Shown here: positions 44,225 through 53,018 of the stretch, one piece after another
How positions within the stretch are numbered: position 1 is the stretch's first letter
Layout: each line of letters opens with the position of its first letter
Assembly: GCA_007692485.1 (NCBI GenBank)
Contig: REBY01000090.1
Span: 1 to 59,609, forward strand
Source of the DNA: Pseudomonadaceae bacterium
Lineage (GTDB): Bacteria; Pseudomonadota; Gammaproteobacteria; Pseudomonadales; Pseudomonadaceae
Direction of reading: 5' to 3'
Length of the DNA stretch: 59,609 nucleotides
Notes under the pieces: model-generated
What the model saw: the letters and a program-made list of their open reading frames with translations, nothing else
The model's database searches: none
Told to the model about the DNA's origin: nothing
Position numbers and translations under genes: made by a program

Positions 44225-45103
44225 TCAGTTGATTCGCGACACCGTCGAGAAACTGGGCAAATTACGCAACTTGGGTTCCGGCCAGTGCATCCACACAGCA
44301 AAGGCCTTACCGACAATATAGTTGTCCGGCACCATACCCCACAAGGGCTCATCAATATCCGGCGAGCTCCAGTAACGGCTGTCGTTGGAGTTATCCCGGT
44401 TATCCCCGACCATGAAATAGTGCCCTTCAGGTACTGTCCACTCTTGCTCTGCCGGTGCCGGCGACAACTGTTTCAAACGAATCTGATGCGCTTGCTCACC
44501 CAGTGACTCCTCGATCAGTTCAACCTGAGCAACCGTCCGCAGCGGATGACCTGGTGGAATTTCGTCGTCCACCTGGCGTTCGATCAGTTCCTGCTCGATA
44601 CGCTCGCCGTTAATCCAGAACTGTTTGTCAGCATAGGCCACGTGATCACCGGGCAAACCTATTACCCGTTTAATATAGTTGATTCGTGGATCATTGGGGT
44701 AACGAAACACCATCACTTCGCCACGTTGCGGGTCCGTTACCGGAATAATCTTGGTATCGATGACTGGTAAACGCACCCCGTAGGCAAACTTGTTGACCAG
44801 AATAAAGTCACCCACCGCCAGTGTTGGCTTCATCGAACCGGACGGTATCTGGAAGGGCTCAACCAGAAAAGAGCGCAGAATCAGTACGATAGCCAGCACC
44901 GGAAAGAAGGATTTTGCATACTCGATCGCTAGCGGCTCTTTGGCCAGACGCTCGCTGGTTTGTGGGTCGGCCACATCTACCGATTGCTGGTAGCGCTCGA
45001 CCGCACGGGCACGACGGGGTGCCAGCCAAAGACGATCCAGCAACGCCAGGACCCCGGTGATGGCAACAGCCAGGACCAGAATCAGAGGGAAATCAATATG
45101 CAT
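44225..45103 (-). CDS. lepB: Signal peptidase I
   Basis: IPSGSMKPTLAVGDFILVNKFAYGVRLP, YIKRVIGLPGDHV, MVGDNRDNSNDSRYW. Confidence 0.97.
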   Translation of the reverse strand: MHIDFPLILVLAVAITGVLALLDRLWLAPRRARAVERYQQSVDVADPQTSERLAKEPLAIEYAKSFFPVLAIVLILRSFLVEPFQIPSGSMKPTLAVGDFILVNKFAYGVRLPVIDTKIIPVTDPQRGEVMVFRYPNDPRINYIKRVIGLPGDHVAYADKQFWINGERIEQELIERQVDDEIPPGHPLRTVAQVELIEESLGEQAHQIRLKQLSPAPAEQEWTVPEGHYFMVGDNRDNSNDSRYWSSPDIDEPLWGMVPDNYIVGKAFAVWMHWPEPKLRNLPSFSTVSRIN

Positions 45104-45120
45104 GAGCCGTATTTGCCTTC

Positions 45121-46920
45121 CTAGTTATCAACCTTGAGTACAGCGAGGAAGGCTTCCTGGGGTATTTCTACACTCCCCACCTGCTTCATGCGCTTCTTGC
45201 CCGCTTTCTGTTTTTCCAGCAGTTTTTTCTTCCGGCTGGCATCACCACCGTAACATTTCGCCGTTACGTTCTTGCGCAGCGCCTTGACCGTAGAGCGGGC
45301 AACAACCTGCCCACCGATGGCCGCCTGAATCGCGACATCAAACATTTGCCGCGGAATCAGCTCCTTCATTTTCTCAACCAATTGCCGGCCTTTGCCGGCA
45401 GCATTGTCACGATGCACAATCAGCGCCAAGGCATCGACCTTTTCAGCGTTGATCAAGACATCCAGACGTACCAGCTTGGCGGCCTGGAAACGATCAAAGC
45501 TGTAATCCAGCGACGCGTAACCCCGGCTAACCGATTTTAGTCGGTCAAAGAAATCCAGCACCACTTCATTCATCGGCATGTCGTAGATAACCTGAACCTG
45601 ATTACCCAAAAAAACCATATCGCGCTGCACACCACGCTTCTCGACACACAGGGTAATGACGCTCCCCAGGTGATCCTGTGGTACCAGAATATTTGCTTGA
45701 ACGATGGGTTCGCGCATTTCCTCAATCATCGAGGGGTCCGGCAGGTACGAGGGGTTATCAACGTAGATCACTTCGCCGTCTTTCTTGACCACCTCAAACA
45801 CTACCGTAGGCGCTGTTGTGATCAGGTCCAGATCATATTCGCGCTCCAGCCGCTCCTGGATAATCTCCATATGCAGCATGCCGAGAAAGCCAATACGGAA
45901 GCCAAACCCCAGAGCATCCGAGCTTTCTGGCTCGAACTGCAGGGCAGCGTCATTCAGCGTCAGTTTTTGCAGCGCTTCACGAAAATCCTCAAAGTCATCC
46001 GAGCTGACCGGGAACAGCCCCGCATAGACCTGCGGCTTGACCCGTTTGAAACCGGGCAAGGGATCAACGTCCGGCGTCGCGGCCAAGGTCAATGTATCCC
46101 CTACCGGAGCGCCGTGAATGTCTTTGATGCCGGCAATAATAAAACCGACTTCACCGGCTTTAAGGTCGACCGTGGACGTGTGTTTGGGGTTGAACACACC
46201 CACACTATCCACCAGGTGTTGTTTACCGGTTGACTTGACCAGTACCTTGTCGCCTTTTTTGATGCGACCCTGGCGGATACGCACCAGCGATACCACGCCA
46301 AGATAGTTGTCGAACCAGGAGTCGATGATCAGCGCCTGCAAGGGTGCGTCAATTTCGCCGGTAGGCGGCGGAATAACCGCGACCAGTCGCTCGAGCACAT
46401 CCTCAACACCCAGGCCGTTTTTCGCACTGCACACTACTGCATCGGTCGCATCAATGCCGATCACACTTTCAATTTCACGCATGACCCGCTCTGGCTCGGC
46501 CTGCGGCAGATCGATCTTGTTCAGTACCGGCATGACTTCCAGGCCCTGCTCGATCGCCGTATAGCAGTTGGCAACCGACTGAGCTTCCACACCTTGAGCA
46601 GCGTCGACGACCAACAAGGCACCCTCGCAGGCAGCTAGCGAGCGACTGACCTCATAGTGAAAGTCAACATGACCGGGCGTATCAATAAAATTGAGCTGGT
46701 AGGTTTTACCGTCTTTGGCGGGGTAATACAGGGTGACGCTGTGAGCCTTGATGGTAATCCCGCGCTCACGCTCAAGGTCCATGGAATCCAGCACTTGTTC
46801 GGCCATTTCCCGCTCGGTCAGGCCGCCGCAGATCTGGATAAACCGGTCCGCCAGGGTCGATTTACCATGGTCAATGTGCGCAATAATGGAGAAATTACGA
46901 ATAAGGCTCAGATCACTCAC
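45121..46920 (-). CDS. lepA: Elongation factor 4 (LepA)
   Basis: [65 protein letters not shown] start at 46920 preferred over the 46989 extension. Confidence 0.96.
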   Translation of the reverse strand: MSDLSLIRNFSIIAHIDHGKSTLADRFIQICGGLTEREMAEQVLDSMDLERERGITIKAHSVTLYYPAKDGKTYQLNFIDTPGHVDFHYEVSRSLAACEGALLVVDAAQGVEAQSVANCYTAIEQGLEVMPVLNKIDLPQAEPERVMREIESVIGIDATDAVVCSAKNGLGVEDVLERLVAVIPPPTGEIDAPLQALIIDSWFDNYLGVVSLVRIRQGRIKKGDKVLVKSTGKQHLVDSVGVFNPKHTSTVDLKAGEVGFIIAGIKDIHGAPVGDTLTLAATPDVDPLPGFKRVKPQVYAGLFPVSSDDFEDFREALQKLTLNDAALQFEPESSDALGFGFRIGFLGMLHMEIIQERLEREYDLDLITTAPTVVFEVVKKDGEVIYVDNPSYLPDPSMIEEMREPIVQANILVPQDHLGSVITLCVEKRGVQRDMVFLGNQVQVIYDMPMNEVVLDFFDRLKSVSRGYASLDYSFDRFQAAKLVRLDVLINAEKVDALALIVHRDNAAGKGRQLVEKMKELIPRQMFDVAIQAAIGGQVVARSTVKALRKNVTAKCYGGDASRKKKLLEKQKAGKKRMKQVGSVEIPQEAFLAVLKVDN

Positions 46921-47070
46921 AACAGGCTCTTCCACAGGTGGGTTGCCGTGAGGGCAGACCGCCGCAAGCCGAGAAGGTGCGACTGGCACAGCCAGCGGGC
47001 AAGAACAGGGGGCTTTGCCCCGAAAACAGCCCGCGAGTGTACCTGATCCGTTGGATTGACGCCATGCCGG

Positions 47071-47105
47071 CCCGGTAGCAAAAGCAACAGGCTATTGCTA
47101 CCGGG
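47071..47105 (-). terminator. Hairpin downstream of mucD
   Basis: cccggtagcaa-N13-ttgctaccggg: perfect 11-bp inverted repeat. Confidence 0.6.
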
Positions 47106-47111
47106 CAGCGA

Positions 47112-48536
47112 TCAATCGTTAAGTCGGAAGGTGATAAAGCTGGCCCGACCCTGGCGGATCACCCGCATGGAAACAGAACGGTTACTGGGTAATTCCTTGG
47201 TCACGGTTTCAAAGGTATCAACCGAATCTATCGCAACGTTGTTGAGGTTGGTAATGATGTCACCGTTACGCAGGCCCACCATCGCACCAGCACCCGGGCG
47301 CACCTCACGCACCACCACCCCGGACCGCACATCCATCTCACGCTTTTGCTCGTCGGTCAGCGCGGCAACGCTAACACCCAAGCGATTGTCATCTGCACTC
47401 TGGCTCTCTGGCGTGCTGACCGGCGTTTCACTTGCCCCGTCTTCAGGCAAAGCGCCCACTTCCAGCTTGATGGTCCGGCGACGCTTCTCACGCATCACTA
47501 CCATGCTGGCTTCAGTACCCGGACGTACTCGGCCAACCGCATGCGGCAAGTCAGAGGACATCACGATGTCATCGCCATTGAAGCTGAGAATCACATCACC
47601 TACCTGCAGGCCACCCTTATCGGCAGGGCCATCAGGCATTATCTGGGCAACCAAAGCGCCTGCCGGGCGCGGCAAACCGAAGGATTCAGCCAGATCCTTG
47701 TTGACCTCCTGAATGACTACCCCAAGCCAACCACGCTGCACACTACCCTGATCCTTGATCTGCGCCACAACATCCATGGCAACATCCACAGGGATTGCGA
47801 AGGACAGCCCCATAAAGCCACCAGAACGGGTGAAAATCTGTGAATTGATACCGATGACTTCCCCATCCAGATTGAACAGCGGGCCACCGGAGTTGCCCGG
47901 ATTGATCGCTACATCCGTCTGGATAAAGGGCACATAGTTTTCATTCGGCAGGCTGCGTCCCTTGGCACTGACAATACCGGCAGTGACCGAGTAATCAAAA
48001 CCAAAGGGCGACCCGATTGCCAGCACCCACTCACCCGGCTTGAGGTCAGCCGATTTACCAATACGCACCACTGGCAAATCATCATCCGTTTCGATTTTCA
48101 GCAAGGCCAGATCCGAGCGTGGGTCAGCGCCAATCAGTTCTGCGGTCAGTTCGCGACGGTCAGACAGGCGGACAAAAATCTCTTCGGCATCGGCCACCAC
48201 ATGGTTGTTAGTCAGCACATAGCCATCTTTGGAGATAATAAAGCCAGAACCGAGGGATTGAGGGGCCTGACGCTGTCGCGGCGCACGCTCTTGCGGCATA
48301 CCGCGTTCGAAGAATTCACGGAAGATGGGCGGCAAACCTTCCATATCTGGCATTCCAGGGATACCACTGGCTGCTTGCGGGGCCGCCTGACGCGTACTGA
48401 TATTGACGACCGCCGGCGAGGCCTCTTCTACCAGGTCAGTAAAATCGGGTAAGTTGGTCCGCGCCAACGCGGCACTCTGCCAACTCAACATAAACAGCGC
48501 GATAGTCACAGCCATCCAACGTTGCACAGATATCAT
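47112..48536 (-). CDS. mucD: Periplasmic serine endoprotease MucD (DegP/HtrA family)
   Basis: TNNHVV, RSDLALLKIE, INPGNSGGPLFNLDGEVIGINSQI; two PDZ domains; last gene of the algU cluster. Confidence 0.95.
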   Translation of the reverse strand: MISVQRWMAVTIALFMLSWQSAALARTNLPDFTDLVEEASPAVVNISTRQAAPQAASGIPGMPDMEGLPPIFREFFERGMPQERAPRQRQAPQSLGSGFIISKDGYVLTNNHVVADAEEIFVRLSDRRELTAELIGADPRSDLALLKIETDDDLPVVRIGKSADLKPGEWVLAIGSPFGFDYSVTAGIVSAKGRSLPNENYVPFIQTDVAINPGNSGGPLFNLDGEVIGINSQIFTRSGGFMGLSFAIPVDVAMDVVAQIKDQGSVQRGWLGVVIQEVNKDLAESFGLPRPAGALVAQIMPDGPADKGGLQVGDVILSFNGDDIVMSSDLPHAVGRVRPGTEASMVVMREKRRRTIKLEVGALPEDGASETPVSTPESQSADDNRLGVSVAALTDEQKREMDVRSGVVVREVRPGAGAMVGLRNGDIITNLNNVAIDSVDTFETVTKELPSNRSVSMRVIRQGRASFITFRLND

Positions 48537-48549
48537 CCCCCAACTCCTC

Positions 48550-49026
48550 TCACTCGCGAAACGAATTCAATACGCTTGCCTGCCCGACGACAGGTAATGG
48601 CCCGGACAGCACTTGCGGTTGTAACAAGGCACTGTTACTGCGCCGGCCAGCCCATGCGCGGGCGCCGGCAAAGCCGGCACCCAGGCCAAGCAAAGCGCCA
48701 AGAATAACAACCGGCTCAGGCAGCCCCATAGCCTGGACCAGCAACCCGCTTGCAAACAGTAAGGCCAGCGGCAACAGATACATCAACAGCGAACTCATCA
48801 CCACGGCCTGCTCAGGCACGCCAATGGCAATCTGATCCCCCACCTGCAAAGACCGCTCGGTCGTGACACGAATAAAGCCCAGACGATTACCGATACCCAC
48901 TTTCTGCAACAAGGCTGAGCCGCAGCCATTGCGTGCCTGACAACTGCCGCAAGTACTCTGCCGCACAGTTTCAACCCAGACCGCACCAGGCTCAACACTG
49001 ACAACGCGCCCCTGTTCCTCGATCAT
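48550..49026 (-). CDS. mucC: SoxR reducing system / RseC family protein (MucC)
   Basis: VWVETVRQSTCGSCQARNGCGSALLQKVG cysteine cluster; two TM segments; position between mucB and mucD. Confidence 0.9.
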   Translation of the reverse strand: MIEEQGRVVSVEPGAVWVETVRQSTCGSCQARNGCGSALLQKVGIGNRLGFIRVTTERSLQVGDQIAIGVPEQAVVMSSLLMYLLPLALLFASGLLVQAMGLPEPVVILGALLGLGAGFAGARAWAGRRSNSALLQPQVLSGPLPVVGQASVLNSFRE

Positions 49027-49958
49027 TGCGCAGCACCTTGCAGCGCATTGGCAATGCGCTCAGCAGCAGCCACCGGCAGCTCACCAACTACGGTAGCCAG
49101 GTAGTTTTCATCACCTGAACGCAATGTGCGGCTGACGGCAACAGTGGGGCCCAACTGAGCACGCAGATCATCGGCCTGATCCATTTCTTTAAGCGGTTCG
49201 ATAAAGATACTGAAACGCGCCAGGCCATCGGTATAAACCTGAGTCACCAAGCCACTATCATCGCCGTTGGCGAAGTGCTCATACGCCAAACTAAAGCCTG
49301 ACGGCAGCCAACCAGCATCTATGGTTGTCGGTTGTTCTGGACTTTTTGCCCGGGTTTCCAGCAAAGGTAAACAGGTATTGCCTGGCTGCAAGGCTGCTGG
49401 ATCCAATGGCGAGTAGTCCACCGTAGTGAACTGGAAACGCTCCAACAAGGTGTCGCGCTCATTGATCAACAGGGATTTGAGCAGTAAGCCGGTTTCCCGG
49501 TCGAGATAAAGTTCGTAGGCATAACGGAAGGCATCCCGTGGCTGCAACGAAATAACCACTGCAGGTCGCGCCGCGACGCGTGTTTGCCCAAGCACCTGGA
49601 GCACGTACCAGTTGTGCAAGAGTGACGTCTGTTCATTGACCCGGTCGTCAGTACCTACACTGCTGGCCACTTCCAGTGAGCTGGCGCACATCAGCATACC
49701 GTTCTGACGCAGCCACTCGTGGGCCGGACCATCGGTACGGACCATACGCTCAACTATGCCCTGCTCGTTAGCCTGACGCCAAATGTGGTGAGTGGTGAAA
49801 TGACCGGTTCGCTCATAAATGAACGAACCTTGATAACTGTATTGCTGGCTGGCGCTAGTCATGCGTTCCAGCCAGTCTCGCGCATCTTCAGCAAGCGCTA
49901 GCGGTGTAGCCAGACATAGAGCCAGCACACCACTACAACAACGCAAGGCTGCAGCCAT
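49023..49958 (-). CDS. mucB: Sigma factor regulatory protein MucB/RseB
   Basis: Signal peptide; DARDWLERMTSASQQYSYQGSFIYERTGHFTTHHIWR. Confidence 0.95.
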   Translation of the reverse strand: MAAALRCCSGVLALCLATPLALAEDARDWLERMTSASQQYSYQGSFIYERTGHFTTHHIWRQANEQGIVERMVRTDGPAHEWLRQNGMLMCASSLEVASSVGTDDRVNEQTSLLHNWYVLQVLGQTRVAARPAVVISLQPRDAFRYAYELYLDRETGLLLKSLLINERDTLLERFQFTTVDYSPLDPAALQPGNTCLPLLETRAKSPEQPTTIDAGWLPSGFSLAYEHFANGDDSGLVTQVYTDGLARFSIFIEPLKEMDQADDLRAQLGPTVAVSRTLRSGDENYLATVVGELPVAAAERIANALQGAAQ

Positions 49959-50569
49959 CAGCGGCCTTCCAGGCTGGCAGCCCGGGCGTAGGGCAGCACA
50001 TGCGGCGTGCTGAAGCCAGCGCCATGCTCGGCATGTTGACGCAAGTAGCTACCGATGCGTTGCTCGTGCCAAGCCGTTGGTGACTGCGCCTGCGGCTGTT
50101 CGATCTGACCTTGAGCAGGGCGGGGGAAGCCAGCCAGCATGGCACTACCACCAACGCCGGAGACCGGTGCTGGTGACCATTCTTCAGTAGTATTGCCTGC
50201 ATCAGCCAGCGGAACAGTGGAGTCTATCGAACTATCCAGAGTTGTCATACGCACCCCAACCAACACGGCCAGAGTAACCGATGCTGCCACCGCAGCGCGG
50301 CCATAACCGGATACCATCCAACGGCGGGTTTTCGACTGGCGGCTCAGGCTTGGCTCATCAGCCAAAGCTGCGGCAATCCCGGCGGATAGGTCAATACCTG
50401 GCTGGCAGACCTCGGCGTGTAGGGCTGCGCGTGCCAATTGGTACCGTCGCCAGCGCACACGCAGGGCAGAGTCCTGCTCAGTGGCCTGAAGAAAACGGCG
50501 CAACTCCAGTTCATCAGCTTCGCCGTCCATAACGGCAGACAGTGACTCCTGCATGGTTTCGCTCTTCAT
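49958..50569 (-). CDS. mucA: Anti-sigma factor MucA (RseA family)
   Basis: MKSETMQESLSAVMDGEADELELRRFLQATEQDSALRVRWRRYQLARAALHAEV; single TM. Confidence 0.95.
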   Translation of the reverse strand: MKSETMQESLSAVMDGEADELELRRFLQATEQDSALRVRWRRYQLARAALHAEVCQPGIDLSAGIAAALADEPSLSRQSKTRRWMVSGYGRAAVAASVTLAVLVGVRMTTLDSSIDSTVPLADAGNTTEEWSPAPVSGVGGSAMLAGFPRPAQGQIEQPQAQSPTAWHEQRIGSYLRQHAEHGAGFSTPHVLPYARAASLEGR

Positions 50570-50621
50570 CGCTATACCTCTGCTATGCCCCAAGGGGCCT
50601 CTGCTGGTGCTTGCAGCCTGT

Positions 50622-51197
50622 TCATGTTTCCATCAAAGGCTGCAACGCCTTATCTATTGCTTCGCGGGCACGAAAAATACGTGACCTGACGGTGCCCACA
50701 GGGCAATCCATAACGCTGGCAATGTCTTCATAACTCAAACCTTCAAATTCACGCAAGGTCAAAGCTGTTCGCAAATCATCCGGCAACTGCTGCAGGGTGC
50801 GCTTGACCACCTGCTCAATTTCGTCGCGCAGCAACTCCCGTTCCGGAGAGTGCAAATCTTTTAGTGCGCTATCGCCGTCATGGTATTCAGCATCTTCTGC
50901 TGCAATATCCGAATCGGGTGGTCGCCGCCCACGGGCCACCAGGTAATTTTTGGCTGTATTAATCGCAATCCGATACAGCCAGGTATAAAAGGCACTGTCA
51001 CCGCGAAAGTTGGGCAGCGCCCGATAAGCCTTGATAAACGCTTCCTGTGCCACATCTTGCGCTTCATGACTGTCGTGCACAAAACGCGTCACCAACGCCA
51101 GAATCTTGTGTTGATACTTGAGCACAAGCAGATCGAAGGCACGCTTGTCACCTTGCTGCACCCGCACAACCAACTGCTGGTCGTCCTCGGCAGCCAT
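50622..51197 (-). CDS. algU: RNA polymerase sigma factor AlgU/RpoE
   Basis: DQQLVVRVQQGDKRAFDLLVLKYQHKILALVTRFVHD, QDVAQEAFIKAYRALPNFRGDSAFYTWLYRIAINTAKNYLV, region 4 TLREFEGLSYEDIASVMDCPVGTVRSRIFRAREAID. Confidence 0.97.
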   Translation of the reverse strand: MAAEDDQQLVVRVQQGDKRAFDLLVLKYQHKILALVTRFVHDSHEAQDVAQEAFIKAYRALPNFRGDSAFYTWLYRIAINTAKNYLVARGRRPPDSDIAAEDAEYHDGDSALKDLHSPERELLRDEIEQVVKRTLQQLPDDLRTALTLREFEGLSYEDIASVMDCPVGTVRSRIFRAREAIDKALQPLMET

Positions 51198-51250
51198 CAG
51201 TGCACCACTCCATGGGCTGTAGCAGCTTGCAACTGCAACGCCCTGTTAAG

Positions 51251-51277
51251 ATTGACCCGCGATCTAGCCAAAAGTTC
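51251..51277 (-). promoter_or_regulatory. Proximal AlgU-type autoregulatory promoter of algU
   Basis: - strand GAACTT (51277-51272)-N16-TCAAT (51255-51251). Confidence 0.7.
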
Positions 51278-51298
51278 TCCCCTTGCTCGGCTCAATGA

Positions 51299-51325
51299 TG
51301 GGAACCTGTAACGGCGACAAAGTTC
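51299..51325 (-). promoter_or_regulatory. Distal AlgU-type promoter candidate of algU
   Basis: - strand GAACTT (51325-51320)-N16-TCCCA (51303-51299); 48 bp upstream of the proximal copy. Confidence 0.5.
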
Positions 51326-51504
51326 CGCAGCACCCCCTTGAAGGCGCATGATACCAAGACCCACGCATTTTGATAGCGGGCGGCAGCATAGATACCGCCG
51401 GCAGCGTTACCGGCATAAGGTGCAACACATTGTTCCCTGAGCCCGTGCAGACTTGTCTTGACCATAGTTGAGCAGGTCTTTAGCCTTGGGGGATTAATCC
51501 AACC

Positions 51505-52968
51505 ATGCAAAGGAAATACCGCATGTTGCGCCCGCTCACTTTGGCCTGCCTTCTGGCTGGCCTGGCAACTCCCGCCCTGGCTACCGACCTGTTAACCATT
51601 TATCAGGAAGCAGTGGAAAACAGCGCTGACTTGGCTGCCGCCCAGGCTGATAGCATGGCCCGCCAAGAGATTCTGCCGCAGGCCCGCTCACAGTTGCTGC
51701 CTAATCTCGGCATTGGTGCTGGTGTTGCCCGTGAGGAAGTTGATATTGATGGTCGCAACCCGCAAACCGGCGCTGGCGATGACAGCTACACCACCCGGTA
51801 TTTCCAGGCCAGCCTAACGCAGCCACTGTTTCGCCTGGATAGTTGGTTTGACTACCAGTCAGCCAAATTCCTCAGTGAACAGGCAAAAGCCGAATTTGCC
51901 GCCACCCAACAGGCGCTTATCCTTGAAGTCGCTGAAGCCTATTTCAACGTGCTGCAAGCCAGCGATAACCTGGCTACCGCAAGAGCCGAAGAAACCGCTT
52001 TCGAGCGGCAGCTGGAACAGGCCCGGGAACGCTTCGAAGTCGGCCTGTCAGCACGTACCGACGTACTTGAAGCCCAAGCCGGCTATGATAGCGCCCGCGC
52101 TGCCCGGCTGACCGCACAAACCAATCTGGACGTCAGCTTTCAAGCGGTTAACCGCTTGACCAATAGTTACTACGAACGTCTCGACGGCATCAGCCACGAC
52201 TTGCCGATTTTACCACCCACTCCGCGCAATATGCAGGAATGGGTCGATATTGCCAGCCAGCAAAACCTGGACTTGAGCGCCGCCCGTTTGTCTGTAGACA
52301 GTGCCGGCCAGGCGCTGCGCGGAAGCCGCGGCGGCTACGGCCCCAGTGTTGATGCCTTTGTTCGCTATCAGGATAACCGTGGCGGCAGCAACATGAGCGG
52401 GTCGAACTTCGATACCCGACTGACCCAGATAGGCGTCGAAGTGAGTATGCCGCTATACACCGGCGGCTTCACCAGCTCACGCGTTCGCGAGTCCACCTAC
52501 CGCCTGGATCAGGCTGAGTTTTCCACCGACGCGCTCTTGCGCCGGGTCGTTGAAAGCACACGTAATCTCTACCGCACTGTCACCTCCAGTGTGGAAGAAA
52601 TCGACGCCCGCCGTCAGGCTATCCTCTCAGCCAAGGCGGCTCTGGATGCCACAGAGACCGGCTATGAAGTCGGTACGCGCAACGTAGTGGACGTGCTAGA
52701 CGCCCAGCGCAACCTTTTCCGCGCCGTCCGCGACTACAACACCTTGCGCTACGACTACATCATCAACAACCTCAGCCTGAAACAAGCGGCTGGCACACTC
52801 AGCCCGCAGGATTTACAAGAACTGTCGCAGTGGCTCAATCCTGATTACGACCCTGACCGCGACTTTATTCCGCCCTTTACTGAGGCCGAGACTCAGGAAA
52901 TGTCCTTGGGTCGACCGTCATCAGCACCTATCGACAGCGAACGACGCAGCCCGCGCAGCAGCTTCTGA
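51505..52968 (+). CDS. tolC: TolC family outer membrane channel protein
   Basis: Signal peptide; DLLTIYQEAVENSADLAAAQAD, ALILEVAEAYFNVLQASDNLATARAEE, VGTRNVVDVLDAQRNLFRAVRDYNTLRYDYI. Confidence 0.93.
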   Translation: MQRKYRMLRPLTLACLLAGLATPALATDLLTIYQEAVENSADLAAAQADSMARQEILPQARSQLLPNLGIGAGVAREEVDIDGRNPQTGAGDDSYTTRYFQASLTQPLFRLDSWFDYQSAKFLSEQAKAEFAATQQALILEVAEAYFNVLQASDNLATARAEETAFERQLEQARERFEVGLSARTDVLEAQAGYDSARAARLTAQTNLDVSFQAVNRLTNSYYERLDGISHDLPILPPTPRNMQEWVDIASQQNLDLSAARLSVDSAGQALRGSRGGYGPSVDAFVRYQDNRGGSNMSGSNFDTRLTQIGVEVSMPLYTGGFTSSRVRESTYRLDQAEFSTDALLRRVVESTRNLYRTVTSSVEEIDARRQAILSAKAALDATETGYEVGTRNVVDVLDAQRNLFRAVRDYNTLRYDYIINNLSLKQAAGTLSPQDLQELSQWLNPDYDPDRDFIPPFTEAETQEMSLGRPSSAPIDSERRSPRSSF

Positions 52969-52992
52969 TGTAAGCACTGACCGCATGCGTGC

Positions 52993-53018
52993 AAAAACCC
53001 GCCAACCGGCGGGTTTTT
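52993..53018. terminator. Bidirectional intrinsic terminator between convergent tolC and hrpB
   Basis: aaaaacccgcc-aacc-ggcgggttttt with T tract. Confidence 0.9.

Noticed and set aside
49958-50569. Truncating mucA mutation (mucoid type)
   Set aside because: The mucA frame runs uninterrupted through TM and periplasmic segments to the mucB junction.
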